Below the pieces are notes generated by a model. It worked only from the letters and a program-made list of their open reading frames with translations. It was not told the origin of the DNA and made no database searches. From Roseovarius sp. (lineage in GTDB: Bacteria; Pseudomonadota; Alphaproteobacteria; Rhodobacterales; Rhodobacteraceae), in assembly GCF_030373445.1 (NCBI RefSeq), contig NZ_JAUCYU010000003.1, positions 124,001-188,000 on the forward strand: 64,000 nucleotides of DNA, given 5' to 3'. Position numbers and translations under genes: made by a program. Below, one piece after another: positions 16,125 through 27,085 of the stretch (position 1 is its first letter; each line of letters begins with the position of its first letter).

Positions 16125-17554
16125 CCTCCATCCTGGCCTCCGGGGCCTACATTCCCCGCCTGCGCCTCCAGCGCAGCGCCATCGCAGCCGCGCATGGCTG
16201 GTTCGCCCCCGGCCTGCGCGGCCTCGGAAAGGGCGAACGCGCGTTCGGCAGCTGGGACGAAGACGCCGTGACCATGGCCGTCGAAGCCGCCCGCAACTGC
16301 CTTGAAGATTGCGACCGCGACCGCATCGACAGCGTCGTGCTGGCCTCGGCCACCCTGCCCTTCGCCGAGCGCCAGAACGCCGCGATCCTCAAGGAGGCCC
16401 TTACCCTTCGCGACGATGTCTTCGCGGTGGATTGCGGCGGCGGCCAGCGTGCGGGCCTTTCCGCGCTGGTCCAGGCCCTGCGGGGCGGCACCGCCGGGCA
16501 GACTCTTTGCATTGCCTCGGAGCGGCCCCTCGCCCTGCCCGCCTCGGAAGACGAGATGCACCAGGGCGACGCGGCGGCGGCGTTCCTGCTGGGCGACGGT
16601 CCGGGCGTGGCCGAGGTGCTGGCCACCCACGCGGTGACCTTCGATTTCGTCGACCGCTTCCGCGAAAGCGACCGCGACCACGGCTATGCATGGGAAAGCC
16701 GCTGGGTCCGGGAAGAGGCGTTCGGCCGGATCGTGCCGGATGCCGTCGGCGCCGCGCTGGCGAAGGCGGGGCTCCCGGCCGGGGAGGTGACGCATTTCAT
16801 CATGCCGTCGCCGCTGCGCGGGGCCCAGGCGCTGGTCTGCCGGAAAACCGGCATCCCGGCCGAGGCGGCATGCGACACCTTCGCGGCAACGGTCGGCGAT
16901 GCCGGCGGCGCGCACGCGCTCCTGATGCTGTCGCACGCGCTCGAAACGGCGGCCGAGGGCGACATCATACTGGCCGCCGGCTTCGGCTCCGGCTGCGATG
17001 TCCTGATCCTGCGGCGCACCGGCGGCACGTCGCGGCCCCGCCTGGCGGTCTCCGACTGGCTGGAGCGGCGCGCGGTCAGCGACAACTACATGAAGTTCCT
17101 GGTCTTCAACGACCGCATCGCCATCGAGAAGGGCATGCGCGCCGAGTTCGACCAGAAACAACCGATGACCGCGCTCTGGCGCAACCGCAAGGCGGTGCTC
17201 GGCCTGGTCGGCGGGCGCTGCACCCGGACCGGCGCGGTGCAGTTCCCGAAAAGCGACATCAGCGTCAACCCCAATGCGCATGCCGTCGGCACGCAGGAGG
17301 ATTACAAGCTGGCCGAGCGGCGGGCGACCATCGTCACCTTCACCGCCGACCGCCTGACCTACACGCTGGATCCGCCCGGCTGTTACGGCATGGTCGAGTT
17401 CGACGGCGGCGGCAGGATGTATGCCGAGTTCTGTGACGTGGAGGCCGACACGCTCGAGGTCGGCCAGCCGATGCGCATGATGTTCCGGGTCAAGTCCTTC
17501 GACGAGATGCGGGGGTTTCGGCGGTATTTCTGGAAAGCGGCGCCCGCCGGTTGA
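16121..17554 (+). CDS. HMG-CoA synthase/thiolase-fold protein fused to a DUF35 OB-fold domain
   Basis: A 477-residue fusion. Residues 1 to about 330 have the thiolase fold of HMG-CoA synthase and ketoacyl synthase III: GAYIPRLRL at the start, Cys105 in FAVDCGGGQRAG as candidate nucleophile, and GDAAAAFLLGD. From about 340 there is a DUF35-type module (NYMKFLVFNDRIAIE, then an OB-fold tail) like partners of lipid-transfer thiolases and retro-aldolases in steroid side-chain breakdown. The DUF35 zinc ribbon normally has four Cys; here only one is left in GGRCTRTGAVQFP. It is followed by an SCPx-type thiolase gene, a usual partner of DUF35. The reaction, condensation or C-C cleavage, is unknown. 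Confidence 0.8.
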   Translation: MTSILASGAYIPRLRLQRSAIAAAHGWFAPGLRGLGKGERAFGSWDEDAVTMAVEAARNCLEDCDRDRIDSVVLASATLPFAERQNAAILKEALTLRDDVFAVDCGGGQRAGLSALVQALRGGTAGQTLCIASERPLALPASEDEMHQGDAAAAFLLGDGPGVAEVLATHAVTFDFVDRFRESDRDHGYAWESRWVREEAFGRIVPDAVGAALAKAGLPAGEVTHFIMPSPLRGAQALVCRKTGIPAEAACDTFAATVGDAGGAHALLMLSHALETAAEGDIILAAGFGSGCDVLILRRTGGTSRPRLAVSDWLERRAVSDNYMKFLVFNDRIAIEKGMRAEFDQKQPMTALWRNRKAVLGLVGGRCTRTGAVQFPKSDISVNPNAHAVGTQEDYKLAERRATIVTFTADRLTYTLDPPGCYGMVEFDGGGRMYAEFCDVEADTLEVGQPMRMMFRVKSFDEMRGFRRYFWKAAPAG

Positions 17555-17572
17555 GCGGGGAAAGGACGGACA

Positions 17573-18778
17573 ATGGCACGTGGAATCAAGGACAAGGTCG
17601 CGATCCTCGGAATGGGATGCGCGCGATTTGGCGAACGCTGGGAAGCGGATGCCGACACCCTGATGGTGGAAGCCTACGAGGAAGCCCTCGAGGATGCCGG
17701 CATCGAGACCGGGCAGCTTGACGCCGCCTGGCTTTCGGTCGGGTTCGATGCGCTCAATATCGGGCCGTCGGGCATTCCCGCCTCGATGGCGCTTCGGCTC
17801 GACAACGTGGCGGTGACCAAGGTCGAGAACTACTGTGCCTCGGGCACGGAAGCGCTGCGCGGGGCGGTCTATGCCGTGGCAAGCGGCGCGGCCGACATCG
17901 CGCTCGCCATCGGCGTGGAAAAGCTGAAGGACACCGGCTATGGCGGCCTTCCCGTGCGCACCCGCGGCACGACCTTCGACATGATCGGCGTCGTCGGCAG
18001 CGCCCCGGGCAATTTCGCCCAGCTGGCCGAAGCCTATCGCAACCGGCACGGCATCTCGCGCGACGAGCTCAAGCGCGCCATGGCGCACGTGTCGGTCAAG
18101 AGCCATGACAACGGCGCCATGAACCCCAAGGCCCACCTGCGCAAGCGGATCGACATCGACACCGTGCTGCAGGCGCCGATGGTCGCGGCACCGCTGGGGC
18201 TCTACGATTGCTGCGGCGTCAGCGACGGGGCCGCCTGCGCGATCGTCACGACGCCGGAAATCGCGCGACGCCTCGGCAAGACCGACCTCGTCACCGTGAA
18301 GGCGCTGCAACTGGCCGTGTCCAACGGGTGGGAGCTTCAGGGCCAAGGCTGGGACGGCAGCTATTTCCACACCACCCGCCTGGCCGCGGACCGCGCCTAC
18401 AAGGAGGCCGGGGTCAGCAAGCCGGAGGCGCAGATCGACCTGATGGAAGTGCATGACTGCTTCTCCATCACCGAGCTGGTGACGATGGAGGATCTCCGGG
18501 TGTCCGAGCCGGGCCGCGCGGTGGCCGACGTGCTTGACGGGAAGTTCGACGCCGACGGCGCGATCCCCTGCCAGATCGACGGCGGGCTGAAATGCTTCGG
18601 CCACCCGGTCGGCGCCTCCGGGCTTCGGATGATCTACGAGAACTACCTTCAGCTTCTCGGCCGCGCCGGCGAGCGACAGCGCCAGGACAACCCGAAACTG
18701 GCGCTCTCCCACAACCTCGGCGGGATGCCGAACCAGAACGTGGCGGCGATCGCCCTTGTCGGCCTGGAAGGGGTTTGA
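17573..18778 (+). CDS. SCPx-type thiolase (lipid-transfer protein/acetyl-CoA acyltransferase-like)
   Basis: A 401-residue thiolase of the sterol-carrier-protein-x class. The nucleophilic Cys88 lies in NYCASGTEALRG, the HDCF motif in MEVHDCFSITE and the final GHPVGASG in CFGHPVGASGLR. It would cleave a 3-ketoacyl-CoA with CoA, or act as an aldolase together with the DUF35 domain encoded just upstream. GGAAAGGACGG before the ATG at 17573 fits the start. Members of this class handle branched or polycyclic acyl-CoAs, in keeping with the hydratase 2 type neighbours. Confidence 0.9.
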   Translation: MARGIKDKVAILGMGCARFGERWEADADTLMVEAYEEALEDAGIETGQLDAAWLSVGFDALNIGPSGIPASMALRLDNVAVTKVENYCASGTEALRGAVYAVASGAADIALAIGVEKLKDTGYGGLPVRTRGTTFDMIGVVGSAPGNFAQLAEAYRNRHGISRDELKRAMAHVSVKSHDNGAMNPKAHLRKRIDIDTVLQAPMVAAPLGLYDCCGVSDGAACAIVTTPEIARRLGKTDLVTVKALQLAVSNGWELQGQGWDGSYFHTTRLAADRAYKEAGVSKPEAQIDLMEVHDCFSITELVTMEDLRVSEPGRAVADVLDGKFDADGAIPCQIDGGLKCFGHPVGASGLRMIYENYLQLLGRAGERQRQDNPKLALSHNLGGMPNQNVAAIALVGLEGV

Positions 18779-18781
18779 GGC

Positions 18782-19948
18782 GTGGAGTCCGATACGCTTG
18801 AACAGGTCCGCCGCACCGTCGAACGCTTCACCCGCGAACGGCTGGTCCCGATCGAGGAAGAGGTCGCGGACAAGGACGAGGTCCCCGCGGAGATCCTGCA
18901 GGAAATGCGCGACATGGGCCTTTTCGGCCTCACCGTGCCGGAGGAATACGGCGGGCTCGGCCTGAGCTCGGCCGAGGAAATCGAGCTCATGCTCGAACTG
19001 ACATGGGCCGCCGCGGCCTTCCGCTCGCAGATCGGCATCAACCTCGGGCTCGGCTCGCAGGCCATCCTCAAGGACGGCACCGAGGATCAGAAGCGACGCT
19101 GGCTTCCCGGCATCGCCTCGGGCGAGGTCGTGACAAGCTTCTGCTTGACCGAACCCGGCTCGGGCTCCGACGCGGCCTCGCTCCGGACCAGGGCGGAACG
19201 CGACGGCGACGCGTACGTCCTGAACGGCACCAAGCGCTACATCACCAATGCGCCAAGTGCGGGGCTGTTCCTTGTCATGGCGCGCACGAGCGAGAAGGAC
19301 CTGCCCCGCAACGCCCACGTGACCGCGTTCCTCGTTCCGGCCGACACGCCCGGCCTGCGCATCGGCGCGAAGGACCGCAAGATGGGCCAGGCCGGGGCGT
19401 GGTCGGCGGATGTCTACCTCGACGACGTGCGCGTGCCGGCCGATGCGATCATCGGCGGCACCGAGGGGCGCGGCTTCGCCACCGCCATGAAGTCGCTTGA
19501 CCGGGGCCGGATCAACGTGGCCGCGGTCTGTGTCGGGCAGGCCCGTCGCATTCAGCACGAGGCCGTCCGCTACGCCGCCGAGCGCGTGCAGTTCGGCCGT
19601 CCGATCGGCGAGTTCCAACTGGTCCAGGCGATGCTTGCCGACAGCCAGGCCGAGCTTCAGGCGGGCCTGGCCATGCTGCGCGACGTCGCCCGGCGGTTCG
19701 ATACCGGGCAGCGCATCTCGACCGAGGCCTCCTGCGCCAAGCTGTTCTGTTCGGAAATGGTCTGCCGGGTCGCGGACCGGGCGGTGCAGATCCACGGCGG
19801 CGCCGGCTACATGCGCGACAGCGCGGTCGAGCGGCTGTACCGCGATGTCAGGCTCTTCCGCATCTACGAAGGCACGACGCAGATCCAGCAGCTGATCATC
19901 GGCGGCAACCTGGTCAAGGCGGCACAAGCGGATGGCGGGGCCGGCTAG
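18782..19948 (+). CDS. Acyl-CoA dehydrogenase
   Basis: A 388-residue enzyme beginning with GTG at 18782, three bases after the thiolase stop. Seen: FCLTEPGSGSDAASL (substrate and flavin site), QFGRPIGEFQLVQ, QIHGGAGYMRD and the catalytic Glu in IYEGTTQIQQL. It is the last gene of the plus-strand operon and probably performs alpha-beta dehydrogenation of a later intermediate than the enzyme at 12999-14189. The next gene on the other strand ends 20 bases downstream. Confidence 0.93.
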   Translation: MESDTLEQVRRTVERFTRERLVPIEEEVADKDEVPAEILQEMRDMGLFGLTVPEEYGGLGLSSAEEIELMLELTWAAAAFRSQIGINLGLGSQAILKDGTEDQKRRWLPGIASGEVVTSFCLTEPGSGSDAASLRTRAERDGDAYVLNGTKRYITNAPSAGLFLVMARTSEKDLPRNAHVTAFLVPADTPGLRIGAKDRKMGQAGAWSADVYLDDVRVPADAIIGGTEGRGFATAMKSLDRGRINVAAVCVGQARRIQHEAVRYAAERVQFGRPIGEFQLVQAMLADSQAELQAGLAMLRDVARRFDTGQRISTEASCAKLFCSEMVCRVADRAVQIHGGAGYMRDSAVERLYRDVRLFRIYEGTTQIQQLIIGGNLVKAAQADGGAG

Positions 19949-19967
19949 GCCACGCCACCCCGTCCCC

Positions 19968-20909
19968 TCAGGCCAGGCAGGCCGACAGCCTGTCCGACAC
20001 CCAGTTCCGGTCGATGTTGCGCCCGATGATCACGATGGAGCTTTGCCGCGGCGCGTCGCCCCAGTCGCCCACCACGTCCCCGTCGATGAGCGCCTGCACC
20101 CCGTGAAAGGCAAAGCGGCGATCCTCGCCCGCGAAATCTATGATCCCCTTGATGCGCAGGATGTCTTCGCCCCGCAGGGCGATGAACTGCTGCACGAAAC
20201 GGGAAAAGGCCGTGAAATCCAAGGGCTGATCGAGCAGGAAGCTCTCCGACCCGATCGACGTGTCATGCGACACGCCCTGCGCGAACTGCAGGTCGGCGGG
20301 AATGCTGCCCAGCTCGTAGGCGTTCAGCCCGACGAGGTCGGCAAAGGCCGGCGCGGCCGGGTTCGACCGGCGGATGTCGGCGCCGGGATTGTAGCGGCGG
20401 ATCAGCGTCTCGACCCGGCTTGCCATCGCCGGGGCGACCAGGTCGGTCTTCGTCAGGATGACCCGGTCGGCCAGGGCGATCTGCCGGGCCGCGATCTCGT
20501 CCCGGCCAAGCTGCCTGTCCAGGTTGACCGCATCCACCATCGTGACGATCCCGTCGAGCCGGAAATGGTCGGACGGCCCGTCGGACAGCAGGAAGCTCTG
20601 CGCCACCGGCGCGGGATCGGCCAGGCCGGAGGTCTCGATCACCACGTGATCGAAACTGTCCCGCCGTTCCGCCAGCCCGGTCAGCGCCTCGATCAGGTCG
20701 CCCCGCACCGTGCAGCACAGGCACCCGTTCGACAGCTCGATCACCGACTCGTCGGACCGCTCGACAAGCGCCCCGTCGATGCCCAGCGCCCCGAACTCGT
20801 TCACCACCACGGCGAACCGCGTGCTCTGCCGCGACCGGATCAGGGCATTCAGAAGCGTGGTCTTGCCGGCGCCCAGGTAGCCGGTCAGGACGCTCACCGG
20901 GTGTTTCAT
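19968..20909 (-). CDS. CobW/COG0523-family GTPase (metallochaperone)
   Basis: A 313-residue G3E GTPase: Walker A GYLGAGKTTLLN at the N-terminus, the metal-binding GCLCC motif near residue 60, ETSGLADPAPV and the guanine-specificity TKTD. The C-terminal domain carries FAFHGVQALID as usual for CobW_C. Such proteins deliver zinc, cobalt or another metal to a client enzyme. Its ATG overlaps the stop of the Lrp-type regulator gene, so it is the last gene of the operon beginning at 26733. Which client it serves is unknown; none of the enzymes in this operon is an obvious zinc enzyme. Confidence 0.92.
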   Translation of the reverse strand: MKHPVSVLTGYLGAGKTTLLNALIRSRQSTRFAVVVNEFGALGIDGALVERSDESVIELSNGCLCCTVRGDLIEALTGLAERRDSFDHVVIETSGLADPAPVAQSFLLSDGPSDHFRLDGIVTMVDAVNLDRQLGRDEIAARQIALADRVILTKTDLVAPAMASRVETLIRRYNPGADIRRSNPAAPAFADLVGLNAYELGSIPADLQFAQGVSHDTSIGSESFLLDQPLDFTAFSRFVQQFIALRGEDILRIKGIIDFAGEDRRFAFHGVQALIDGDVVGDWGDAPRQSSIVIIGRNIDRNWVSDRLSACLA

Positions 20910-21940
20910 GTCTCGGCCCCCTCGCGCACCGGCTCGGCCTGCGCCGGCTCTTCCGCCGGGGGCTGCCCGTATTGCACACTGCGGTAATACAGCTCGGTGC
21001 ATAGCAGCGTGTCGATGCTTCGGATACCCTCGACCTCCTTCATGCGCTCGCCCAGCAGCTGCCGAAGCTCTGCCTTGCTCCGGCAGATGACCTCGACCAG
21101 CAGGTCTGCGGCGCCCGTGCACGCGGCGACATAGGCGATATGCTCCAGCGCCGCGATACTCTGCGTCGCCCGGCGCAGCGAGTGGCCGTTCTCCAGCTTG
21201 AGGCGCAGCCAGCAATGGGTGGTATAGCCCAGCGACACCGGGTTCGTCAGCGCGTGCACCTTCATCTCGCCGCTGGACAGCAACGCGTTGAAGCGCTTGC
21301 GGATGTAGCTTTCGGACACCTGCATGTCCTCGGCCAGCTTGTGAAACGTGGCCCGGCCGTTCCGGCTGAGCAGCGTGATCAGGCGCCGGTCGGTCTCGTC
21401 GAGAACGTCGGCCTCCGCCTCGAACATCTCGAACCGGGGCTCGAACGCCTCCTGCACGTCGTCCCAAACCGGCTGCTGGTAGGCGAGGCCGATATAGGGG
21501 TGCACCTCCACCGCCGCCACGTCCGCGTGCCCGCTGACCTGCCGCTCGATGAAACGGCGCATCTCGATATCGTCGGTCCCGAGCACCTCGATCAGCACGT
21601 CCCACTGGCCCAGCGTGATTGCCACGTAGTCGATCACCGGATGCGCCAGCATCTCGCGGACGAAGCCCTCGGCACTGCAACCGCCGCGCAGGCGGATCAG
21701 GATGATCGCCATGGACCGGAAGCCCAGCTTCGCCGGGTTGCAGACCGGCGCGACCTGGATCACCCCCCGGCTGACAAGCTGTTCGACCTTCCGCGCCACC
21801 AGCCGCTCGGGCTGGCCGGTCTTCCGGGCGAGCTGCACGAAGGATTCCCGCCCGTTCGCCTGCAGCATACGGATCAGCGCCATGTCGAGCTCGTCGAACC
21901 CGTCGCCGCCATCGGCATCGGCCGGCAGGATATACAGCAC
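20906..21940 (-). CDS. Tandem-duplicated Lrp/AsnC-family regulator
   Basis: A 344-residue protein made of two Lrp/AsnC units in a row, about twice the usual length. Unit 1: winged helix around 18-65 (DELDMALIRMLQANGR) then a RAM-type ligand/oligomer domain to about 165. Unit 2: DETDRRLITLLSRNGRATF starting near 180, recognition helix SESYIRKRFNALL, then a second RAM domain with TGAADLLVEVICRS. Normal Lrp proteins dimerise through RAM domains; here one chain can form the dimer. Start is GTG at 21940 after GAGGGA. It lies inside the operon with the monooxygenase and importer genes and probably senses their substrate. Confidence 0.88.
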   Translation of the reverse strand: MLYILPADADGGDGFDELDMALIRMLQANGRESFVQLARKTGQPERLVARKVEQLVSRGVIQVAPVCNPAKLGFRSMAIILIRLRGGCSAEGFVREMLAHPVIDYVAITLGQWDVLIEVLGTDDIEMRRFIERQVSGHADVAAVEVHPYIGLAYQQPVWDDVQEAFEPRFEMFEAEADVLDETDRRLITLLSRNGRATFHKLAEDMQVSESYIRKRFNALLSSGEMKVHALTNPVSLGYTTHCWLRLKLENGHSLRRATQSIAALEHIAYVAACTGAADLLVEVICRSKAELRQLLGERMKEVEGIRSIDTLLCTELYYRSVQYGQPPAEEPAQAEPVREGAET

Positions 21941-21955
21941 CCAGTCCCTCGCTTT

Positions 21956-23089
21956 CTACGGCAAAGCCGCGGTCACATCGCTATGCGCGGCCACGTTTAT
22001 CCGGTTTTGCAGGGCGACGGAACGCCCCAACGACCAGATCAGCAACGATCTCAGATCGGCCAGCGGCGCCGGCCAGCGCGTGCCGATCCGCCCGTAGAAG
22101 CGCGAGAACCGCTGCGTCGCCTCGACAACCGGCCGGTGCCGGCGCACCCATTCAGACAGGCCTGCCTCCAGCGTCTTGCCCTCGTGCACGCAGCGCGCCA
22201 GCATGAAGCCCGACTGCACCGACACCCCGGCCCCCTGCCCCAGGTTCGGCGACATCGCATGCGCCGCGTCCCCCAGCAGGGCCAGTTTGCCCACGTGCCA
22301 GTTCTCGCAGTTGATATCCCGGAACTCCGACGCGGTGCCATTGTCCTCGAGCCGCGCCAGGTAGGTCTCGAGATGCGGAAACTGCTCCACCCAGCTGACC
22401 ACGTCCGGCGGACAGGCCGACCCGCGCGTGTCGCGCGTCGGACAGCACAGGTACAGGTAGATATGTTCGGGGCTCACCGGGATGACGCCCACGCGCCGCC
22501 CTTCCCGGGTCCAGTATTCCAGGCACTTGTTGCGGATTTCCACGTCGTCGCTGCGCCGCTTGATCAGGTAGCGCCCGCCCCCGTCGGCCAGCGGCGTCAC
22601 CACGTTCCGCCCCGGCATCGACGCCCGCACCGCCGAGCCCACGCCATCCGCCCCGATCACCAGGTCGGCGGGCCGCGACGTGCCGTCGGCCATCAACAGC
22701 GCCCCGTCCGTCGTGGCACCGGCCACCGGGCTGTCGGTCAGGATCTCGACCCCCGCCAGCCGCGCCTGCCGCGCCAGCGCCGCGTGAAGCGTGCCGCGTT
22801 CCACCGTGAACAGGCGCGAGTCGCCGCCCATCATCCACCCCGATTGCAGCAACCGCGCCCGGTGATCGCGGATTTCCCAGTGCTTGTTGGGCTCGCCATT
22901 GTGCACCGCGTCCTCGTAGGCGCCCAGGTTCTCCAGCACCCGCAGGGCGTTCTCCCAGACGAAGATCCCCGCACCGATTTCCCGCAGCGCACTGTCTTTT
23001 TCATGGATCGTCACGGAATGGCCGCGTTGGGCAAAGGCTGTGGCGGCGGTCAGCCCGGCAAGGCCCGCACCCGAGATTTCGATATGCAT
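21956..23089 (-). CDS. FAD-dependent monooxygenase, MHPCO/salicylate-hydroxylase class
   Basis: A 377-residue class A flavoprotein hydroxylase. Seen: the dinucleotide fold GAGLAGLTAATA at 7-18, the DG motif LVIGADGVGSAVR and the ribityl-binding GDAAHAMSPNLGQGAG. The stretch GAGIFVWENALRVLE and the total length resemble, from memory, 2-methyl-3-hydroxypyridine-5-carboxylate oxygenase (379 aa), a ring-opening enzyme of vitamin B6 breakdown; salicylate and hydroxynicotinate hydroxylases are next of kin. It should hydroxylate an aromatic or N-heteroaromatic acid with NAD(P)H and O2. GGAGA precedes the ATG at 23089. It follows the permease gene by 37 bases in the same operon. Confidence 0.87.
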   Translation of the reverse strand: MHIEISGAGLAGLTAATAFAQRGHSVTIHEKDSALREIGAGIFVWENALRVLENLGAYEDAVHNGEPNKHWEIRDHRARLLQSGWMMGGDSRLFTVERGTLHAALARQARLAGVEILTDSPVAGATTDGALLMADGTSRPADLVIGADGVGSAVRASMPGRNVVTPLADGGGRYLIKRRSDDVEIRNKCLEYWTREGRRVGVIPVSPEHIYLYLCCPTRDTRGSACPPDVVSWVEQFPHLETYLARLEDNGTASEFRDINCENWHVGKLALLGDAAHAMSPNLGQGAGVSVQSGFMLARCVHEGKTLEAGLSEWVRRHRPVVEATQRFSRFYGRIGTRWPAPLADLRSLLIWSLGRSVALQNRINVAAHSDVTAALP

Positions 23090-23126
23090 TGATTGGTCTC
23101 CGAAAGATGTAGTCGTTGGCGCGGCG

Positions 23127-24157
23127 TCACCCGCGCGGATTGAGAAGCCTCGAGCGGAAATTGTCCGCGATGACGGCGAAGATCAGGATCAGGCCGATCA
23201 CGACCAGCTGAAGGTAGCTGTCCACCTGCGCGAGGTTCATGCCGTTCTGCACCAGCGAGATGAACAGCGCCCCGAGGATCACGCCGGTCACGCTTCCCGC
23301 CCCGCCGCTCAGGCTCGCCCCGCCGATCACGCAGGCGGCGATGGTCTCCAGCGGCATGGTCGCCCCCACGTTCGCCTCGCCGCTCATCATCCGCGCGGTC
23401 AGCATGACCCCCGTCACCCCCGCCAGCGTGCCGCCGATGGCATAGGCCAGGAAGGTCAGCCGCCCGGTGTCGATCCCCGAAAGCCGCGCCGCCTTCACGT
23501 TGCCCCCGATCGCGTAGAGATGCCGGCCGAACCCCGTCCGGCCCAGGAGGAAGGCCAGCCCCGCCGCAAGCGTCAGCGCCACCCAGATCGGCAGCGGTAT
23601 GCCGAACAGCACCCCGTAGCCCAGCACGTTGCCCAGCGACGCGGGCAGCCCCGTCACCGGCGTCCCGCTGGTCGCGAACAGCGCCAGCCCGAACCCGATC
23701 GAGGTCATCGACAGCGTCATCATGAACGGCTGAACCTGGAACACCGCCACGCCGATGCCGTTGATCATGCCCAGCACGGTGCCGGCCAACAGCCCGGCGA
23801 GGATGCCCAGCACCAGCGCCAGCGCCACAGCGTCAGGGGCGACCGACAGGATACCGGTCATCGTGATCGCCCCCGAAACCGACGCCACCGCGATGATCGT
23901 GCCGACCGACAGGTCGATCCCGGCCACCAGCAGCACCATGAACTGCGCCAGCGACGCGATCACCAAGTAGCTGGATTGCCGCGCCACGTTCAGAAGGTTG
24001 CGCGTGCTCAGGAAATGGTCCGACAGGAAGCCGAAGATCAAAAGGCAGACCACCATCAGGAACGGCAGCACCCCGACCTTCAGGAATATCTTCTTGAGCC
24101 ACGCCATCGGTCCGGCCTTTCCAGTCGCCAGGACGGCGTTTCGGGTTTCCGTTCTCA

Positions 24158-24158
<1 letters not shown>
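23127..24158 (-). CDS. ABC transporter permease, ribose/RbsC type
   Basis: A 343-residue permease with eight to ten hydrophobic stretches and the BPD_transp_2 signature VLLVAGIDLSVGTIIAVASV, plus GGASLSGGAGSVTGVILGA near the C-terminal third. It forms the membrane channel with the double ATPase upstream. I use the ATG at 24158, which overlaps the ATPase stop as TGATG; a GTG three bases upstream is also possible. Such permeases import sugars, polyols, autoinducer-2 and, less often, nucleosides or heterocycles. Confidence 0.92.
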
Positions 24159-25677
<1,519 letters not shown>

Positions 25678-25681
<4 letters not shown>

Positions 25682-26733
25682 TGCGACACTTTGAAGACGG
25701 GCGAGAATTCCGCCGGCGCCACCGTGGTCTGGGGGTCGAACTCTCCCAGCGCGTCCGACGTGACTACCATCGGAACCGGCCCCAGGTGATGCATCTCCGT
25801 GTCACCCTCGAGCGCGCCCACCGCCAGGTCGACGGCGATACGCGCCTGAAGCACGGTCGAATCCGTCGGCGCCGCGGCGATCACGCCGTCTTCCATCAGG
25901 TCGAGGATACCGGGCGTGATATAGTAGGACAGGATGTCGATCTGGCCATCGAGCCCCCGCGCCTTGAGCACCTGCGCGGCCGATTCCGCCGTCGGCGCAG
26001 TGCCGACGATGTAGTCGAGATCGGCAAAGCTCTGCAGGGAATCCTCCACCAGCTTGAGCTGCACCTCCTTGCCGGTGTCGCCGTAGCGGGTATCGAACAG
26101 CGTCGCATCGCTCCCCTCGAGCGCCTTGACGAACCCGGTGTTCCCCGCCTCGACCCAGCTTGCGCCGGCCGGCCCGGGGAACCACGCAACCTGCACCTCG
26201 CCGCTCCCTTCCGGGTGCTTCTCGGCCAGGTACTTGCCGATATACTCGCCCATGGTCTCGAACGACACCAGCGACCGGCCCATCACCTTGTCCGACGACA
26301 CGCCGTTCATGAAGTCGATCACGACGATCCCCTGCCGGTCGAGCTCGGCGATCAGGCTGTCCAGGCCGCTGCCCGAGATGGCACCGATCAGAACCGCGTC
26401 GGCACCGGTGACGGCACAATCCTCGATCTGCGAAATCTGCTTGGCGAGGTTGGTGTACCCGCCGGCCTCGTTGACGATCAGGTTCACGCCAAGGCGCTCG
26501 GCCTCCTGCGTCAGGCCATAGTTCACCGCCAGCCAGTAGGGGTCTTTCAGGTGCGGCAGCGACGCGCAGATGTCCCACGCCTCCGACGCGGCCTCCGGCG
26601 GCGTGTAGGTCGAGGCTTCGACACCGTCCTCCCCGGTGACGAGCACATCCACCGGAAACCACTCTGCCGCAGCCGCCGGCAAGGCCGCCGCGGCAAGCAT
26701 TCCTGCGACCAGGCCGCTGTTGAGAACCTTCAT
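25678..26733 (-). CDS. TorT-like periplasmic substrate-binding protein
   Basis: A 351-residue periplasmic protein with Sec signal MKVLNSGLVAGMLAAAALPAAAAEW. The mature start (EWFPVDV, then YTPPEAASEAWDICASLPHLKDPYWLAVNYG) matches what I recall of TorT, the TMAO-sensing periplasmic protein of the TorS/TorR system, within the Peripla_BP_4 family. Here it is encoded ahead of a complete ribose-type ATPase and permease and no sensor kinase is near, so it works as a transport receptor. ATG at 26733 is used because GGAG lies six bases upstream; in-frame ATGs at 26745 and 26739 are less well supported. Confidence 0.85.
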
Positions 26734-26759
26734 TTTCATCTCCATGTTGGCAATCCGAC

Positions 26760-26805
26760 GAATAGTGCGGATTCATTTCATTTTACCCGCATTTAGTGCG
26801 GATTC
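26760..26805 (-). promoter_or_regulatory. Paired repeats in the promoter of the TorT-like importer operon
   Basis: TAGTGCGGATTC occurs twice as a perfect 12-bp direct repeat (26763-26774 and 26794-26805), 31 bp apart, close to three helical turns. The second copy is part of an inverted repeat CCGCA-N5-TGCGG (26787-26801). The elements lie 27 to 72 bases before the ATG at 26733 in an A/T-rich stretch. Helically phased direct repeats suit Lrp-type regulators, and this operon encodes one, but the pairing is inferred. Confidence 0.5.
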
Positions 26806-27085
26806 TCTATTTGATGAATTTATTTTGAACTTTTTTCTTTAGTCAACGACTTTTTCAGTGAGAATTATTACCGACCACCCGCGACGCCCGCATCGCCTTG
26901 AAGTCGCACGCAAAAGAGGCAGGCAAACCGGGGGCGGCACATGGAAATGCAGCAGGCACGGACCACGAGACGCCGCCTCGTCGATCCCTGCCGACCCGGC
27001 GTTCCGAAACGGCAGCGTGGCGCTCTCGATTCGCCCCGCCGCGCACACCGGCCGGGGCCCTTCGGGCCGCCATGCCCTTCCGGAC

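Noticed and set aside
16097..19927. A 1276-codon open frame on the minus strand opposite the hydratase, fusion, thiolase and dehydrogenase genes
   Set aside because: The plus-strand proteins are clear family members with ribosome sites and coupling. The antisense translation is rich in Arg, His, Gly and Ala without any domain, a usual by-product of high third-position GC.
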